Below, one piece after another: positions 51,200 through 60,347 of a stretch of 64,000 nt of DNA. The position numbers and the translations under genes were made by a program. The notes beneath the pieces were generated by a model that saw only the letters and a program-made list of their open reading frames with translations, had not been told where the DNA came from and did no database searches. The stretch covers positions 3,286,001 to 3,350,000 of the forward strand of contig NZ_CP151637.1 of assembly GCF_038397755.1 (NCBI RefSeq), in the 5' to 3' direction. This DNA is from Microbacterium sp. LWH7-1.2. Lineage in GTDB: Bacteria > Actinomycetota > Actinomycetes > Actinomycetales > Microbacteriaceae. The stretch's first letter is position 1. Each line of letters starts with the position of its first letter.

Positions 51200-52081
51200 T
51201 CCCGCGCGGCCTGCGCCGGACGCGGCAGGGCGCTCGGGGCGAGCCTGGCGCTGCTGGCCTTGACCGGCTGCGCGTCGGCCGCCCCCGAGGTCCCCGAGCC
51301 CGTCGCCACGCTGCCGGCCGGGGTCGCCGTCGAGCTCCAGCAGCTGCGTTCCGATGTGGCGGGTCGGCAGGCTCAGGTGCATCTGGTGAACGAGGGGGAC
51401 GCGCCCCTCACCGTGGGGGCGGTCCGCGTCGAGGACGACCGGTTCGACGGCGCCGCGGTGCGGGTGATCGCCGACCGGGTCAGCACCGTGTCGCCCGGGG
51501 GCAGCGTCGACATCCGCGTGCAGCTGCCGCCCGTCGACTGCACGGCGCCCGACGACGGCGAGGCCCACATCGTGCTCGAGGTGACCCGGGACTCCGCGGC
51601 AACCGAGGTGGCGGCATCCGCTCCCGACCCCCTCGGCTTCATCGCCGAGCTGCATGCCCGCGAGTGCCTGCTCGAGCGGGTGACGGATGCCGCCTCCCTC
51701 ACCTTCACCGGCTTCGAGCCATCCGCCCCCGGCGCGCCTGCGGCGCTGGAGCTCACGGTCAGTCCGACGGGTGACGGGGCGGTGACGATCGCGGGCATCG
51801 GACGCACGAACCTCATCGACTTCGCCGGGGCAGCCTCCGAGGAGGTCCGCCCGCTCGGCATCGAGGTCGCCGAGGGCGACGCCGAGCCGATCGTGGTGCA
51901 GATCCCGATCGTGCCGCTTCGGTGCGACCCGCACGCCGTCCAGGAGGACAAGCGCGGCACGATCTTCGATCTGGTCGTCGAGCTGGAGGGCGAGTCCGGC
52001 GAAGTCGAGCTGTTCGTCGGCGAGGAGATGCGAGGCCGCATCCTGACGTGGGTCGCCGCCTGGTGCGGCTTCGGCGGCTGA
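51143..52081 (+). CDS. Predicted lipoprotein of unknown function
   Basis: A 312-residue secreted protein. A basic N terminus leads into ALGASLALLALTGC, a lipobox with Cys43. The mature part is beta-rich, with two likely immunoglobulin-like domains (VHLVNEGDAPLTVGAVRVED; SPGGSVDIRVQLPPVDC) and paired Cys residues. No enzyme motif is visible. The unusually long basic N region is encoded by a dispersed repeat, and no Shine-Dalgarno site precedes the ATG at 51143; an ATG at 51092 is an alternative. It probably sits on the outer face of the membrane. Confidence 0.7.
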   Translation: MRRPAACARSKRQSVLRTVSRAACAGRGRALGASLALLALTGCASAAPEVPEPVATLPAGVAVELQQLRSDVAGRQAQVHLVNEGDAPLTVGAVRVEDDRFDGAAVRVIADRVSTVSPGGSVDIRVQLPPVDCTAPDDGEAHIVLEVTRDSAATEVAASAPDPLGFIAELHARECLLERVTDAASLTFTGFEPSAPGAPAALELTVSPTGDGAVTIAGIGRTNLIDFAGAASEEVRPLGIEVAEGDAEPIVVQIPIVPLRCDPHAVQEDKRGTIFDLVVELEGESGEVELFVGEEMRGRILTWVAAWCGFGG

Positions 52082-52131
52082 CCCGCGGGAACACGGGGGA
52101 GAACCCCCTCTCACCTCCGCGGCGGCGCCAC

Positions 52132-52137
52132 TAGGCT
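52132..52137 (+). promoter_or_regulatory. Leaderless -10 box TAGGCT of the DUF4870 gene
   Basis: TAGGCT, spacer GACGCC, ATG at 52144. Confidence 0.65.
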
Positions 52138-52143
52138 GACGCC

Positions 52144-52521
52144 ATGACGACCCCTCCACCGCAGTACCCGTACGGCGCCGCAGCCCAGCCGCAGCCGATG
52201 GCACCCGCCGATGAAAAGCTGTGGGCGACCCTTGTGCACCTCGGAGGGCTGTTCTTCGGCTTCCTCGCGCCGCTCGTCGGCTACCTCGTGCTGAAGGATC
52301 GTGGCCCCTTCGTCCGTGCCCACACCGCGACGGCGCTGAACTTCCAGCTCACGCTGGTCATCGCCTATGTCGTGGGGGCGGTGCTGAGCATCGTCTTGAT
52401 CGGCATCTTCATCCTCATCGCCGCATACATCCTGAACATCGTCCTCTGCATCGTCGCGGCGGTGAAGGCGAATCGTGGCGAGTGGTACACGTACCCGCTC
52501 ACCATCAGGTTCCTGAGCTGA
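52144..52521 (+). CDS. DUF4870 membrane protein
   Basis: A 125-residue protein with a Pro/Gln-rich N terminus (TPPPQYPYGAAAQPQ) and three hydrophobic segments (LVHLGGLFFGFLAPLVGYLVL; LVIAYVVGAVLSIVLIGIFI; cut between them by DRGPFVRAHTATALNFQ). This is the DUF4870/TIC20-like pattern. Function in the family is unknown. Leaderless start is supported by TAGGCT six bases upstream. Confidence 0.85.
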   Translation: MTTPPPQYPYGAAAQPQPMAPADEKLWATLVHLGGLFFGFLAPLVGYLVLKDRGPFVRAHTATALNFQLTLVIAYVVGAVLSIVLIGIFILIAAYILNIVLCIVAAVKANRGEWYTYPLTIRFLS

Positions 52522-52611
52522 CCCGGGCGGGATCAGAAGAGCCGCGGCACGGCGCGAGGTCGACCGAGGAAGCAGGCCGATGGGCGATTACCCGACATCT
52601 CGAACCACGGA

Positions 52612-54414
52612 GTGATCGGCGACCTGCAGACCGCCGCGCTCATCGACACCGAGGGCACGATCGACTGGTTCTGCGCCCCGCGCTTCGACTCGCCCAGCAT
52701 CTTCGGCTCGCTGCTGGACGCCGAGCGGGGCGGGCACTGCCGCGTGCGACCCGACACCGACGAATACGTCACGCGCCAGCTGTACCTGCCCGACACCGCG
52801 ATCCTCCTCACGCGCTACATGACCGAGGCGGGCGTCGGCGAGGTCATCGACTTCATGCCGATCGCCGGGCATGAGCCGACGGACCGTCACCGGATCGCGC
52901 GGCTGATCCGCGTGGTCCGCGGCTCGATGGCGTTCGTCGGCGACATCCGGCCGGCGTTCGAGTACGGTACGGCCACGCAGACCGGCATTGCACCGGCGCC
53001 CGGCGACGGCGTCGTGTTCACGGGCGGCGGGCAGTCCCTGACCGTGCACCGGATCGGCGACGTCGTGCGCCGCGGAGACGGGCAGGCCGGAACGATCGAG
53101 CTCGTCGAGGGCGGGCTGCGAGTGCGTGGCATGCTCCACGCGGGTGAGCGCACCGGCGTGCTGCTCGAGACCGGCGGCGCGGCGCCCACCCGCGTCCCGG
53201 TCGAGGATCTCGAGGCGATGCTCCTCGACACCCAGCGGTACTGGCGCGACTGGGTGGCACGGTCGACGTACCGCGGACGCTGGCGCGAGATGGTGAACCG
53301 CTCCGCGATCACGCTCAAGCTCCTGACCTACGCCCCCTCGGGAGCGATGGTCGCGGCGCCGACGGCCGGTCTCCCCGAGCAGGTCGGCGGAGAGCGCAAC
53401 TGGGACTACCGCTACACGTGGATCCGCGATGCCTCGTTCTCGGTGCATGCCCTGCTGGGGCTCGGCTACGTCGAAGAGGCCGAGGCGTTCGGGCAGTGGC
53501 TCCTCGCCCGCGTGCAGGAGAGCGCCGGCAACGAGTCGGGGCCCCTGAAGATCATGTACCGCGTCGACGGGTCGTCCGACCTCGACGAGTCGACCCTGCC
53601 GGGCTGGAGCGGCTATCGCGACTCCGCGCCCGTGCGCATCGGCAACGGCGCAGCTGACCAGCTGCAGCTGGACATCTATGGAGAGGCGATGGATTCGATC
53701 CATCGCGCGGTCGACCAGGGCTTCCAGCTCACCCATGTCGGCTGGACCGAGGTGGGCCGCATGCTCGACTGGGTCTGCGACCACTGGGACACTCCCGAGG
53801 AAGGGGTCTGGGAGACGCGGGGCGGCCGCCAGAAGTTCACGTTCGGCCGCTTCATGTGCTGGACGGCCCTGGACCGCGGCATCCGTCTCGCCGAATCGGG
53901 AGGCCGGCCGGCCGACATCGTCCGCTGGCGGGACCAGCGCGACGAGATCTACCGCCGGCTCATGACGACGTCGTGGGATGCGGAACGCGGAGCGTTCGTG
54001 CAGTACGACGGGAGCGCCGTGCTCGACGCCGCGAACCTCCTGATGCCCGTCATGGGCGTCATCTCGTCACGCGACCCGATGTGGCTCTCGACGCTGCGGG
54101 CGATGGAGCAGGAGCTGGTGTCGGACAGCCTCGTCTACCGCTACAACCCGGCCGCATCGCCCGACGGGCTGCGCGGCTCGGAGGGCACCTTCACGCTCTG
54201 CTCGTTCTGGTACGTCGACGCGCTCGCGCGCACCGGCCGCACGGAGGAGGCGCAGCTCACCTTCGAGAAGATGCTCACCTACGCCAATCACCTCGGCCTC
54301 TACGCCGAAGAGATCGGGCTGACCGGCGAGCAGCTCGGCAACTTCCCCCAGGCCTTCAGTCACCTGTCGCTCATCAACGCGGCGGTGAACCTGGACCGGC
54401 TGCTCGATCTTTGA
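52612..54414 (+). CDS. Glycoside hydrolase family 15 protein (glucoamylase/trehalase-like), likely frameshift at 5' end
   Basis: The frame from GTG 52612 gives 600 residues of a GH15 enzyme: IGDLQTAALIDTEGTIDWFC, RNWDYRYTWIRDASF, GVWETRGGRQKFTFGRFMC and AEEIGLTGEQLGNFPQAFSH. The family N terminus continues further upstream in the same frame (LPDISNHGV), where no start codon exists before a stop. An ATG at 52580, after GAGGAAG, reads MGDYP and then leaves the frame. One extra C in CCC (52588-52590) would give MGDYPDISNHGVIGDLQ, the expected start. The real gene therefore probably begins at 52580. Likely acts on trehalose or alpha-glucans in the cytoplasm. Confidence 0.85.
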   Translation: MIGDLQTAALIDTEGTIDWFCAPRFDSPSIFGSLLDAERGGHCRVRPDTDEYVTRQLYLPDTAILLTRYMTEAGVGEVIDFMPIAGHEPTDRHRIARLIRVVRGSMAFVGDIRPAFEYGTATQTGIAPAPGDGVVFTGGGQSLTVHRIGDVVRRGDGQAGTIELVEGGLRVRGMLHAGERTGVLLETGGAAPTRVPVEDLEAMLLDTQRYWRDWVARSTYRGRWREMVNRSAITLKLLTYAPSGAMVAAPTAGLPEQVGGERNWDYRYTWIRDASFSVHALLGLGYVEEAEAFGQWLLARVQESAGNESGPLKIMYRVDGSSDLDESTLPGWSGYRDSAPVRIGNGAADQLQLDIYGEAMDSIHRAVDQGFQLTHVGWTEVGRMLDWVCDHWDTPEEGVWETRGGRQKFTFGRFMCWTALDRGIRLAESGGRPADIVRWRDQRDEIYRRLMTTSWDAERGAFVQYDGSAVLDAANLLMPVMGVISSRDPMWLSTLRAMEQELVSDSLVYRYNPAASPDGLRGSEGTFTLCSFWYVDALARTGRTEEAQLTFEKMLTYANHLGLYAEEIGLTGEQLGNFPQAFSHLSLINAAVNLDRLLDL

Positions 54415-54420
54415 CATCGA

Positions 54421-54445
54421 CGGATGCCGCGATTCGTGGCATCCG
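54421..54445 (+). terminator. Hairpin made of CGGATGCC/GGCATCCG
   Basis: CGGATGCC and GGCATCCG pair around a 9-base loop just after the GH15 stop. The same word pair builds the longer stem after glyS. Confidence 0.6.
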
Positions 54446-54486
54446 CACCTTCGTGTATCCGCGCAGAGCCCGCGGAGCACCCTGGT

Positions 54487-54492
54487 TAGGCT
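54487..54492 (+). promoter_or_regulatory. Leaderless -10 box TAGGCT of the lactate-oxidase-like gene
   Basis: TAGGCT, spacer GGCGCC, ATG at 54499. Confidence 0.65.
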
Positions 54493-54498
54493 GGCGCC

Positions 54499-55836
54499 AT
54501 GGCTCACAGTAGCGCCGCTCCCGAAGACCCCGTCGCGGCGTCGCGCGGCATCTCGCGCCGGACGCAGTCCGACATCTACCGCGCCGGCATCAGCGGCACC
54601 CGGCCTCGTGTGCCCGTCGACACCGACGCCCTCGAAACCGCGGCGCGCAAGGCGCTGAGCGCCGAGGCGTTCGCCTACATCGCCGGGGGAGCGGGCGCCG
54701 AGCGCACCGTCGCCGCGAACCGCGCCGCCTTCGGCCGGTGGCAGGTGTGGCCGCGGCCGCTGCGGGACGTGTCGTGGCGCGACCTGTCGATCGACTTCCT
54801 CGGCGCGCGGCGGCCGACCCCGCTCCTGCTCGCCCCGCTCGGGGTCATGGAGATTGCCCACGCCGACGCCGACCTCGCGGTGGCGCGGGCCGCGGCCTCC
54901 CTCGGCGTTCCGTACACGCTGTCGAACCAGGCGTCCTTCCCGATGGAGGAGGTCGCCGCGGCGGGTCCCGACGGATCACGGCTGTTCCAGCTCTACTGGT
55001 CGGCCTCCGACGAGCTGAACGCCTCCCTGCTGCGGCGCGCCGAGGCATCCGGGTGCGAAGCCGTCGTCGTGACGCTCGACACGCACCTGCTCGGCTGGCG
55101 CACGCGCGATCTCGACCTCGCCTACCTGCCGTTCACCCGCGCCATGGGTATCGCGCAGTACACGAGCGACCCCGTCTTCCAGCAGCTGGTGCGCGAGCGG
55201 TCGCGGGGGACGGATGCTGCTGCCGACGCTGCACCGCCCGTCAAGGTCACCCCGAAAGCCGTGGCCGCCGGGGTCCGCATCGCGCGCAAGGGCGCGGTGC
55301 TCACGGGCACGAGCAGCGTGCGCGAGAACCTGCGCTCACCGCTGCCGCGCGCGGCGGTGGAGACGTTCCTCGACGTGTTCTCGACTCCCACGCTCACCTG
55401 GGACGACCTCGCGAAGGCGCGGCAGTGGACGTCGCTGCCGATCATCCTGAAGGGCATCGTCCATCCCGACGACGCGATCCGCGCCCTCGACGCCGGCGCC
55501 GACGGCATCTGGATCTCGAACCACGGCGGACGCCAGATCGACCAGTCCGTGCCGACCCTCGAGATGCTGCCCACGATCGCCGAGCGCGTCGCCGGGCGCG
55601 TGCCGATCGTGTTCGATTCCGGCGTGCGGCAGGGCTCCGACGTGTTCATCGCGCTCGCGCTCGGCGCGACCGCGGTCGCGCTCGGGCGCCCCTACTCCTA
55701 CGGCCTGCGCATCGCCGGCGAGACCGGCGTGCGCGAGGTGGTGCGCAACGTGCTCGCCGAGCTCGACATCACGCTGGGGCTGTCGGGCCACAGTTCGATC
55801 GTCGACGTGGGGCGCGACGCCCTGCGTTCCGCCTGA
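54499..55836 (+). CDS. FMN-dependent alpha-hydroxy acid oxidase (lactate 2-monooxygenase type)
   Basis: A 445-residue TIM-barrel flavoprotein. FMN-site features include LLLAPLGVMEIAH, LKGIVHPDDA with the conserved Lys, and the active-site motif SNHGGRQID with catalytic His, followed by an Arg-bearing FDSGVRQGSDVFIALALG. The long N-terminal part (RRTQSDIYRAGISGTRPRV) is like that of lactate 2-monooxygenases and related oxidases. It oxidises an L-2-hydroxy acid such as lactate. Leaderless start. Confidence 0.9.
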   Translation: MAHSSAAPEDPVAASRGISRRTQSDIYRAGISGTRPRVPVDTDALETAARKALSAEAFAYIAGGAGAERTVAANRAAFGRWQVWPRPLRDVSWRDLSIDFLGARRPTPLLLAPLGVMEIAHADADLAVARAAASLGVPYTLSNQASFPMEEVAAAGPDGSRLFQLYWSASDELNASLLRRAEASGCEAVVVTLDTHLLGWRTRDLDLAYLPFTRAMGIAQYTSDPVFQQLVRERSRGTDAAADAAPPVKVTPKAVAAGVRIARKGAVLTGTSSVRENLRSPLPRAAVETFLDVFSTPTLTWDDLAKARQWTSLPIILKGIVHPDDAIRALDAGADGIWISNHGGRQIDQSVPTLEMLPTIAERVAGRVPIVFDSGVRQGSDVFIALALGATAVALGRPYSYGLRIAGETGVREVVRNVLAELDITLGLSGHSSIVDVGRDALRSA

Positions 55837-55887
55837 TCCCGCGCCGGGGAAGGTTCCCGGCGTCTGTGCGCGCCGACCGCTGAGCCT

Positions 55888-55893
55888 TAGGCT
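55888..55893 (+). promoter_or_regulatory. Leaderless -10 box TAGGCT of the VWA lipoprotein gene
   Basis: TAGGCT, spacer TCTGCC, ATG at 55900. Confidence 0.65.
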
Positions 55894-55899
55894 TCTGCC

Positions 55900-57759
55900 A
55901 TGCCCGCACGAACCCGGCGTTCGTCCGCCGACCGCTCGTCCCTCGCCCGGACTCGACCGCGTCTCTACGCCGGTGCGGCGGTGCTGATCGCCTCGGCGAT
56001 CGCGCTGACCGGATGCTTCGGAGCCGACCCCGTGACCGAGGGACTGGGCGACGGCGACTTCGCCGACGACGGCTGCACGAGCGTCGTCGTCGCGACCTCG
56101 TCCGAGAAGGTCAACATGCTCGACGCGCTGGCCGACGCCTTCAAGGAGTCGTCCCAGCACGCTGAGCTCGCCGAGTGTGCGACGGTGCACCCGATCAACG
56201 TCTCGTCGGGCGACGCGACCCGCTTCCTCACGGCGGGCGGCGACTGGCCCGACGACGACACGCGCCGCTGGCCGACGATGTGGTCGCCCGCGTCGACGGT
56301 CTGGACCGATCGGGTCGCGGCCGCAGCATCCGCTTCCCTCGTCGGCGAGCCCGAATCGTTCACCCACACGCCGGTCGTCTTCGGCGTTCCCGAGACGATG
56401 GCGAAGGCGCTCGGCTATCCGACGTCGCCGATCGGCATCGCCGACTTCGAGGCGCTCTGCCAGGATCCGGAGGGCTGGGCGAGCGTCGGCAAGCCGCTGT
56501 GGGGCTCGTTCAAGATCTCGAAGACGAACCCCAACACGTCGACGACCGGGCTCTCGGCGATCCTGATGCAGTCGTACGAGGCATCCGGCAAGACCGCTGA
56601 TCTCACCGCCGGCGACGTCGCGGCCGCCGCGGAGTTCTCGCGCGTGTTCGAGGAGTGCGTCATCCACTACGGCGACACCACCGGCAAGGTGCTGACGCGG
56701 CTTTACGACGAGACGCAGAACGGCGCCGGCGGCTCGGGCTACGTCTCTGCGGTCGCGCTGGAGGAGACCTCGCTGCTCAACTACAACCAGGGCAACCCCG
56801 ACTCGCACACGGTGCAGCCGGGCGAGACGCTGACCCCGCCCAAAGAGAAGCTCGTCGCGGTGTATCCCTCGGGCGGCTCGATGTGGTCCGACAACCCGAT
56901 CACCGTCCTCGGCGCCGACTGGGTGACGCCCGAGCAGGCCGAGGCCGGTGCCGCCTTCGCCGCCTTCCTGCAGACGGACGCCGCGCAGAAGATCCTGCCC
57001 GAGTACGGCTTCCGTCCGCTGGATGCCTCGGCGCCGCTGGGCGACCTCTTCACGGGCGAGTACGGGGTCGATGCCGCCGGCCCCGCGGTCACGCTGCCGA
57101 AGCCCGCGGTCGACGTGGTCTCGGCCGCGATCGACCAGTGGACGCAGATCCGCAAGCCCTCGTCGGTGCTCGAGGTGATCGACATCTCCGGCTCGATGGA
57201 TGAGGCGATCGGGGACGGCCGCTCGAAGCTCGACGGCGCGATCGAGGGTGCGCAGGCGACTCTGGGCCACTTCCGCTCGTCGGACGAAGTCGGGGTCTGG
57301 GCCTTCACGACCGGCGTCGAGTCCGAGGCGGGGCAGAACACCGTCGTGCTGCGCGACGTCGAGCCGCTGGCGTCCGATCGCGAGTCCGTCGACTCGTCGC
57401 TCGACGACCTGCGTTTCGCCCACCGCGACGGCACGCCGCTGTACGACGCGATCGCCGCGGCCTACGACGAGATGGTGGCGCGCGCGCAGCCCGGCCGCAT
57501 CAACGCGATCGTGCTCCTGTCGGACGGCCAGGACACCGACTCCGAGATGTCGCTCGACTCGCTCGTCGCGAAGATCGGCGCGTCCTCGAAGGAGGGCGGC
57601 GACGACGCCCCTGTCCGCATCTTCCCGATCGCGTACGGCGAGGGCGCCGACACCGGCGCACTGCAGCGCATCGCCGAGGCCACCGGTGGTCAGTGGTTCG
57701 ACGCGTCCGACGCCGCGAAGATCGACCTCGTGTTCGCGTCCGTCATCAACAACTTCTGA
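55900..57759 (+). CDS. Substrate-binding and VWA domain lipoprotein
   Basis: A 619-residue lipoprotein: signal with IALTGC (Cys39), an extracellular solute-binding-like domain (about 60-400; SSEKVNMLDALADAF, LVAVYPSGGSMWSDNPI), and a C-terminal von Willebrand A domain with the MIDAS motif DISGSMD starting at Asp428 and LLSDGQDTDSE. The combination is frequent in actinobacteria, often as part of a stress-linked surface system. The next gene, 11 bases downstream, is membrane-anchored and probably works with it. Confidence 0.9.
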   Translation: MPARTRRSSADRSSLARTRPRLYAGAAVLIASAIALTGCFGADPVTEGLGDGDFADDGCTSVVVATSSEKVNMLDALADAFKESSQHAELAECATVHPINVSSGDATRFLTAGGDWPDDDTRRWPTMWSPASTVWTDRVAAAASASLVGEPESFTHTPVVFGVPETMAKALGYPTSPIGIADFEALCQDPEGWASVGKPLWGSFKISKTNPNTSTTGLSAILMQSYEASGKTADLTAGDVAAAAEFSRVFEECVIHYGDTTGKVLTRLYDETQNGAGGSGYVSAVALEETSLLNYNQGNPDSHTVQPGETLTPPKEKLVAVYPSGGSMWSDNPITVLGADWVTPEQAEAGAAFAAFLQTDAAQKILPEYGFRPLDASAPLGDLFTGEYGVDAAGPAVTLPKPAVDVVSAAIDQWTQIRKPSSVLEVIDISGSMDEAIGDGRSKLDGAIEGAQATLGHFRSSDEVGVWAFTTGVESEAGQNTVVLRDVEPLASDRESVDSSLDDLRFAHRDGTPLYDAIAAAYDEMVARAQPGRINAIVLLSDGQDTDSEMSLDSLVAKIGASSKEGGDDAPVRIFPIAYGEGADTGALQRIAEATGGQWFDASDAAKIDLVFASVINNF

Positions 57760-57770
57760 ACGGCGGACGG

Positions 57771-58811
57771 ATGCTGCAGACCTTCGCCGCCGACGGCTCC
57801 GGCGTCTACGTCGACGAGGCGGAGGAGGCGCTCGCGACCAGCAACGTCTACGTCTCGAACGAGGTGCAGGGGGCGGACGCCCTGCGGCAGACGTTGGAGC
57901 AGGAGGTGACCGACGAGTCGATCGCGGTCGCGGTGTTCTCCGACAACGCGGCGCTCGAGGCGACGGGCATGGATATCGTGCGGGAGCTGGCCGGGCTGCC
58001 CGGCTACCAGACGATCATCGTCGCGGTCGGCGACGATCTGTCCGCCGGCTCCCGGGTCGTCCAGCCGACCGGCGAGGCCCTGCGCATCGCGAACGAGGCG
58101 GAGCACTCGGCCGACTCGCTGGAGGGCGCGATCCTCCAGACGGTCGAGGGCGTGGTCGCCGCGACGCCCGTTGATGCGGCCCAGGGCGGCGGGGTGGACG
58201 GCGGCCTCGTCGTCGGCGGTGCGCTGGGGCTCGTCGCGCTCGTCGCGGCCGGCGGCGCGCTGTGGGCGGTTCTGCGGCGGCGGCGCGGCCGCGGCACGGC
58301 GGGCCACCACGCGCCGCTTCCCGACACCGTGCGCCCGCTCGTGGGAAGGCTGCGGGTGCTGAGCGGCGAGTACGCGGCGGCCGGGGGATCCGGCAATCGC
58401 GACGCCACCAAGGTGGCCGGCGAGATCGCGACCGTCGCGAACAACACCACCGAGCTCTTCGACCGCCTCGACCGCAAGGGCGACGAGGGCCAGCGGGCCA
58501 CGGCCGCCGTCGAGTACGGCGAGACGCTGCGCAAGCTCACCGCGGCGCTCGATCGCGACTATCTGCTCGACATCCTGCAGCACCCCGACCTGTGGGACGA
58601 CCCCGTCGACCGCGTCCGCGAGGTGCGCACCGCCCTGACGTCGTTCTCGACGGAGCTCGTCGAGAACATCAAGCAGGTGAACGCCCGCCGCGGCCTCCAC
58701 TTCCAGGTCTCGCTCGACGGCCTCATCGGCCGCCGCAAGGAGCTGCAGGAGTGGGACCGCGCATTCAAGAGCGCTGACGGCCAGGCCGGCCCCTCGCCGC
58801 ACGACGACTAG
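57771..58811 (+). CDS. Membrane protein with N-terminal Rv1476-like domain
   Basis: A 346-residue protein. Residues 1-110 form an alpha/beta domain (SGVYVDEAEEAL, YQTIIVAVGDDL) like the TPM/Rv1476 group; one membrane helix spans about 146-167 (VGGALGLVALVAAGGALWAVL); the rest is a cytoplasmic helical region (GRLRVLSGEYAAAG, VAGEIATVANNTTELFDRL). The ATG at 57771 is 11 bases after the VWA gene stop, with no clear Shine-Dalgarno site. Function unknown; probable partner of the VWA lipoprotein. Confidence 0.75.
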   Translation: MLQTFAADGSGVYVDEAEEALATSNVYVSNEVQGADALRQTLEQEVTDESIAVAVFSDNAALEATGMDIVRELAGLPGYQTIIVAVGDDLSAGSRVVQPTGEALRIANEAEHSADSLEGAILQTVEGVVAATPVDAAQGGGVDGGLVVGGALGLVALVAAGGALWAVLRRRRGRGTAGHHAPLPDTVRPLVGRLRVLSGEYAAAGGSGNRDATKVAGEIATVANNTTELFDRLDRKGDEGQRATAAVEYGETLRKLTAALDRDYLLDILQHPDLWDDPVDRVREVRTALTSFSTELVENIKQVNARRGLHFQVSLDGLIGRRKELQEWDRAFKSADGQAGPSPHDD

Positions 58812-58880
58812 AATCGACGGATGCCGCGGTCAGCGGCTTCTCGCACCCTCGTGCATCCCCTCCCGACCATTGGAGCCACC

Positions 58881-60266
58881 GTGGCCGAGCAGTCTCGCCT
58901 CGACAAAGTCATCGCCCTCGCCCGTCATCGCGGGTTCGTGTTCCAGGCGGGTGAGATCTACGGCGGATCCCGGTCGGCGTGGGACTACGGCCCCCTCGGC
59001 ACGGAGCTCAAGGAGAACATCCGCCGCCAGTGGTGGCAGACGTTCGTCCGCGGCCGCGGCGACATGGTGGGCCTGGATTCGTCGATCATCCTGCCCAAGC
59101 GCGTGTGGGAGGCGTCCGGCCACGTCGCGACCTTCACGGACCCGCTCGTGGAGTGCCTCCACTGCCACAAGCGCTTCCGCGCCGACAACCTCGTCGAGGA
59201 CTTCGAGGCACGCAAGGGGCGCAAGGCCGAGAACGGTCTCGCCGACGTCCCCTGCCCCAACTGCGGCACGAAGGGCCAGTACACCGAGCCCAAGGCGTTC
59301 TCGGGCCTGGTCAAGACCTACCTCGGCGTCGTGGACGACGAGTCGGGCCTGTACTTCCTGCGACCCGAGACGGCGCAGGGCATCTTCGTGAACTTCTCGA
59401 ACGTGCTCACCGCGAGCCGCAAGAAGCCCCCGTTCGGCATCGGCCAGGTCGGCAAGGCGTTCCGCAACGAGATCACGCCCGGCAACTTCATCTTCCGCAC
59501 GCGTGAGTTCGAGCAGATGGAGATCGAGTACTTCGTGCCGCCGGCCGAGGCTCAGGAGTGGTTCGAGCACTGGGTCGACGAGTGCTGGGACTGGTTCGTC
59601 GGCCTCGGCATCGACCCCGACAACATGCGCCGGTTCGACGTGCCCGAAGAGGACCGCGCCCACTACTCCGACGGCACGATCGACCTCGAGTACCGCTTCG
59701 GCTTCGCCGGCAAGGAGTGGGGCGAGCTCATGGGTGTCGCCAACCGCACCGACTACGACCTCGGCTCGCACTCCGAGGCGTCGGGCCAATCGCTGACCTA
59801 CTTCGACCAGGCGTCGGGCGAGAAGTACATCCCGTACGTCATCGAGCCCTCCTTCGGCCTCACCCGGGCCATGATGGCCTTCCTCGTCGACGCGTACCAC
59901 GAGGAGGAGGCGCCGAACGCGAAGGGCGGCACCGACACCCGCACCGTGCTCAAGCTGGACCCGCGTCTTGCCCCGGTCAAGGTCGCGGTGCTCCCGCTGT
60001 CGCGCAACGAGCAGCTCTCGCCGATCGCCCGCGAGGTCGCGGAGCAGCTCCGCGGTGACTGGAACATCGACTTCGACGATGCCGGCGCCATCGGCCGCCG
60101 CTACCGCCGCCAGGACGAGATCGGAACGCCCTTCTGCGGCACGGTCGATTTCGACTCGCTCGACGACCGTGCCGTCACCGTGCGCGACCGCGACACCATG
60201 GGCCAGGAACGCGTCCCGCTCGAGGGCCTGCACGACTACCTCGCGGAGCGCCTGAAGGGCGCCTGA
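58881..60266 (+). CDS. glyS: Glycyl-tRNA synthetase (class II, alpha2 type)
   Basis: A 461-residue class II synthetase that charges tRNA-Gly. Visible features are [20 protein letters not shown], a zinc-like pair CLHCHKRF (about residue 92) and CPNCGTKG (about 131), motif 2 ([21 protein letters not shown]), ERKS-like [11 protein letters not shown], and a C-terminal anticodon-binding domain ([11 protein letters not shown]). The GTG at 58881 follows GGAG and gives the family N terminus [24 protein letters not shown] at 58809-58814 overlaps the previous stop and can start transcription at 58821, where an in-frame ATG would add 20 residues. Confidence 0.93.
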   Translation: MAEQSRLDKVIALARHRGFVFQAGEIYGGSRSAWDYGPLGTELKENIRRQWWQTFVRGRGDMVGLDSSIILPKRVWEASGHVATFTDPLVECLHCHKRFRADNLVEDFEARKGRKAENGLADVPCPNCGTKGQYTEPKAFSGLVKTYLGVVDDESGLYFLRPETAQGIFVNFSNVLTASRKKPPFGIGQVGKAFRNEITPGNFIFRTREFEQMEIEYFVPPAEAQEWFEHWVDECWDWFVGLGIDPDNMRRFDVPEEDRAHYSDGTIDLEYRFGFAGKEWGELMGVANRTDYDLGSHSEASGQSLTYFDQASGEKYIPYVIEPSFGLTRAMMAFLVDAYHEEEAPNAKGGTDTRTVLKLDPRLAPVKVAVLPLSRNEQLSPIAREVAEQLRGDWNIDFDDAGAIGRRYRRQDEIGTPFCGTVDFDSLDDRAVTVRDRDTMGQERVPLEGLHDYLAERLKGA

Positions 60267-60277
60267 ACCGCAGGAGA

Positions 60278-60313
60278 ACGGATGCCTCGACCCGGCCGGG
60301 TCGGGGCATCCGT
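60278..60313. terminator. Bidirectional terminator stem after glyS
   Basis: ACGGATGCCTCGACCCGG and CCGGGTCGGGGCATCCGT form an 18-base stem with a single G-T pair and almost no loop. It lies between convergent glyS and the TetR gene. Confidence 0.75.
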
Positions 60314-60347
60314 CGCTTCGGTCTGCCTGAATCCCGGCACTGCGGGT

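Noticed and set aside
58821..58880. Extended start of glycyl-tRNA synthetase at ATG 58821
   Set aside because: TAGAAT six bases upstream could make it leaderless, but the ATG is part of the common CGGATGCC word and the extra 20 residues are outside the family; GTG 58881 has GGAG and the normal N terminus. Kept only as an alternative.
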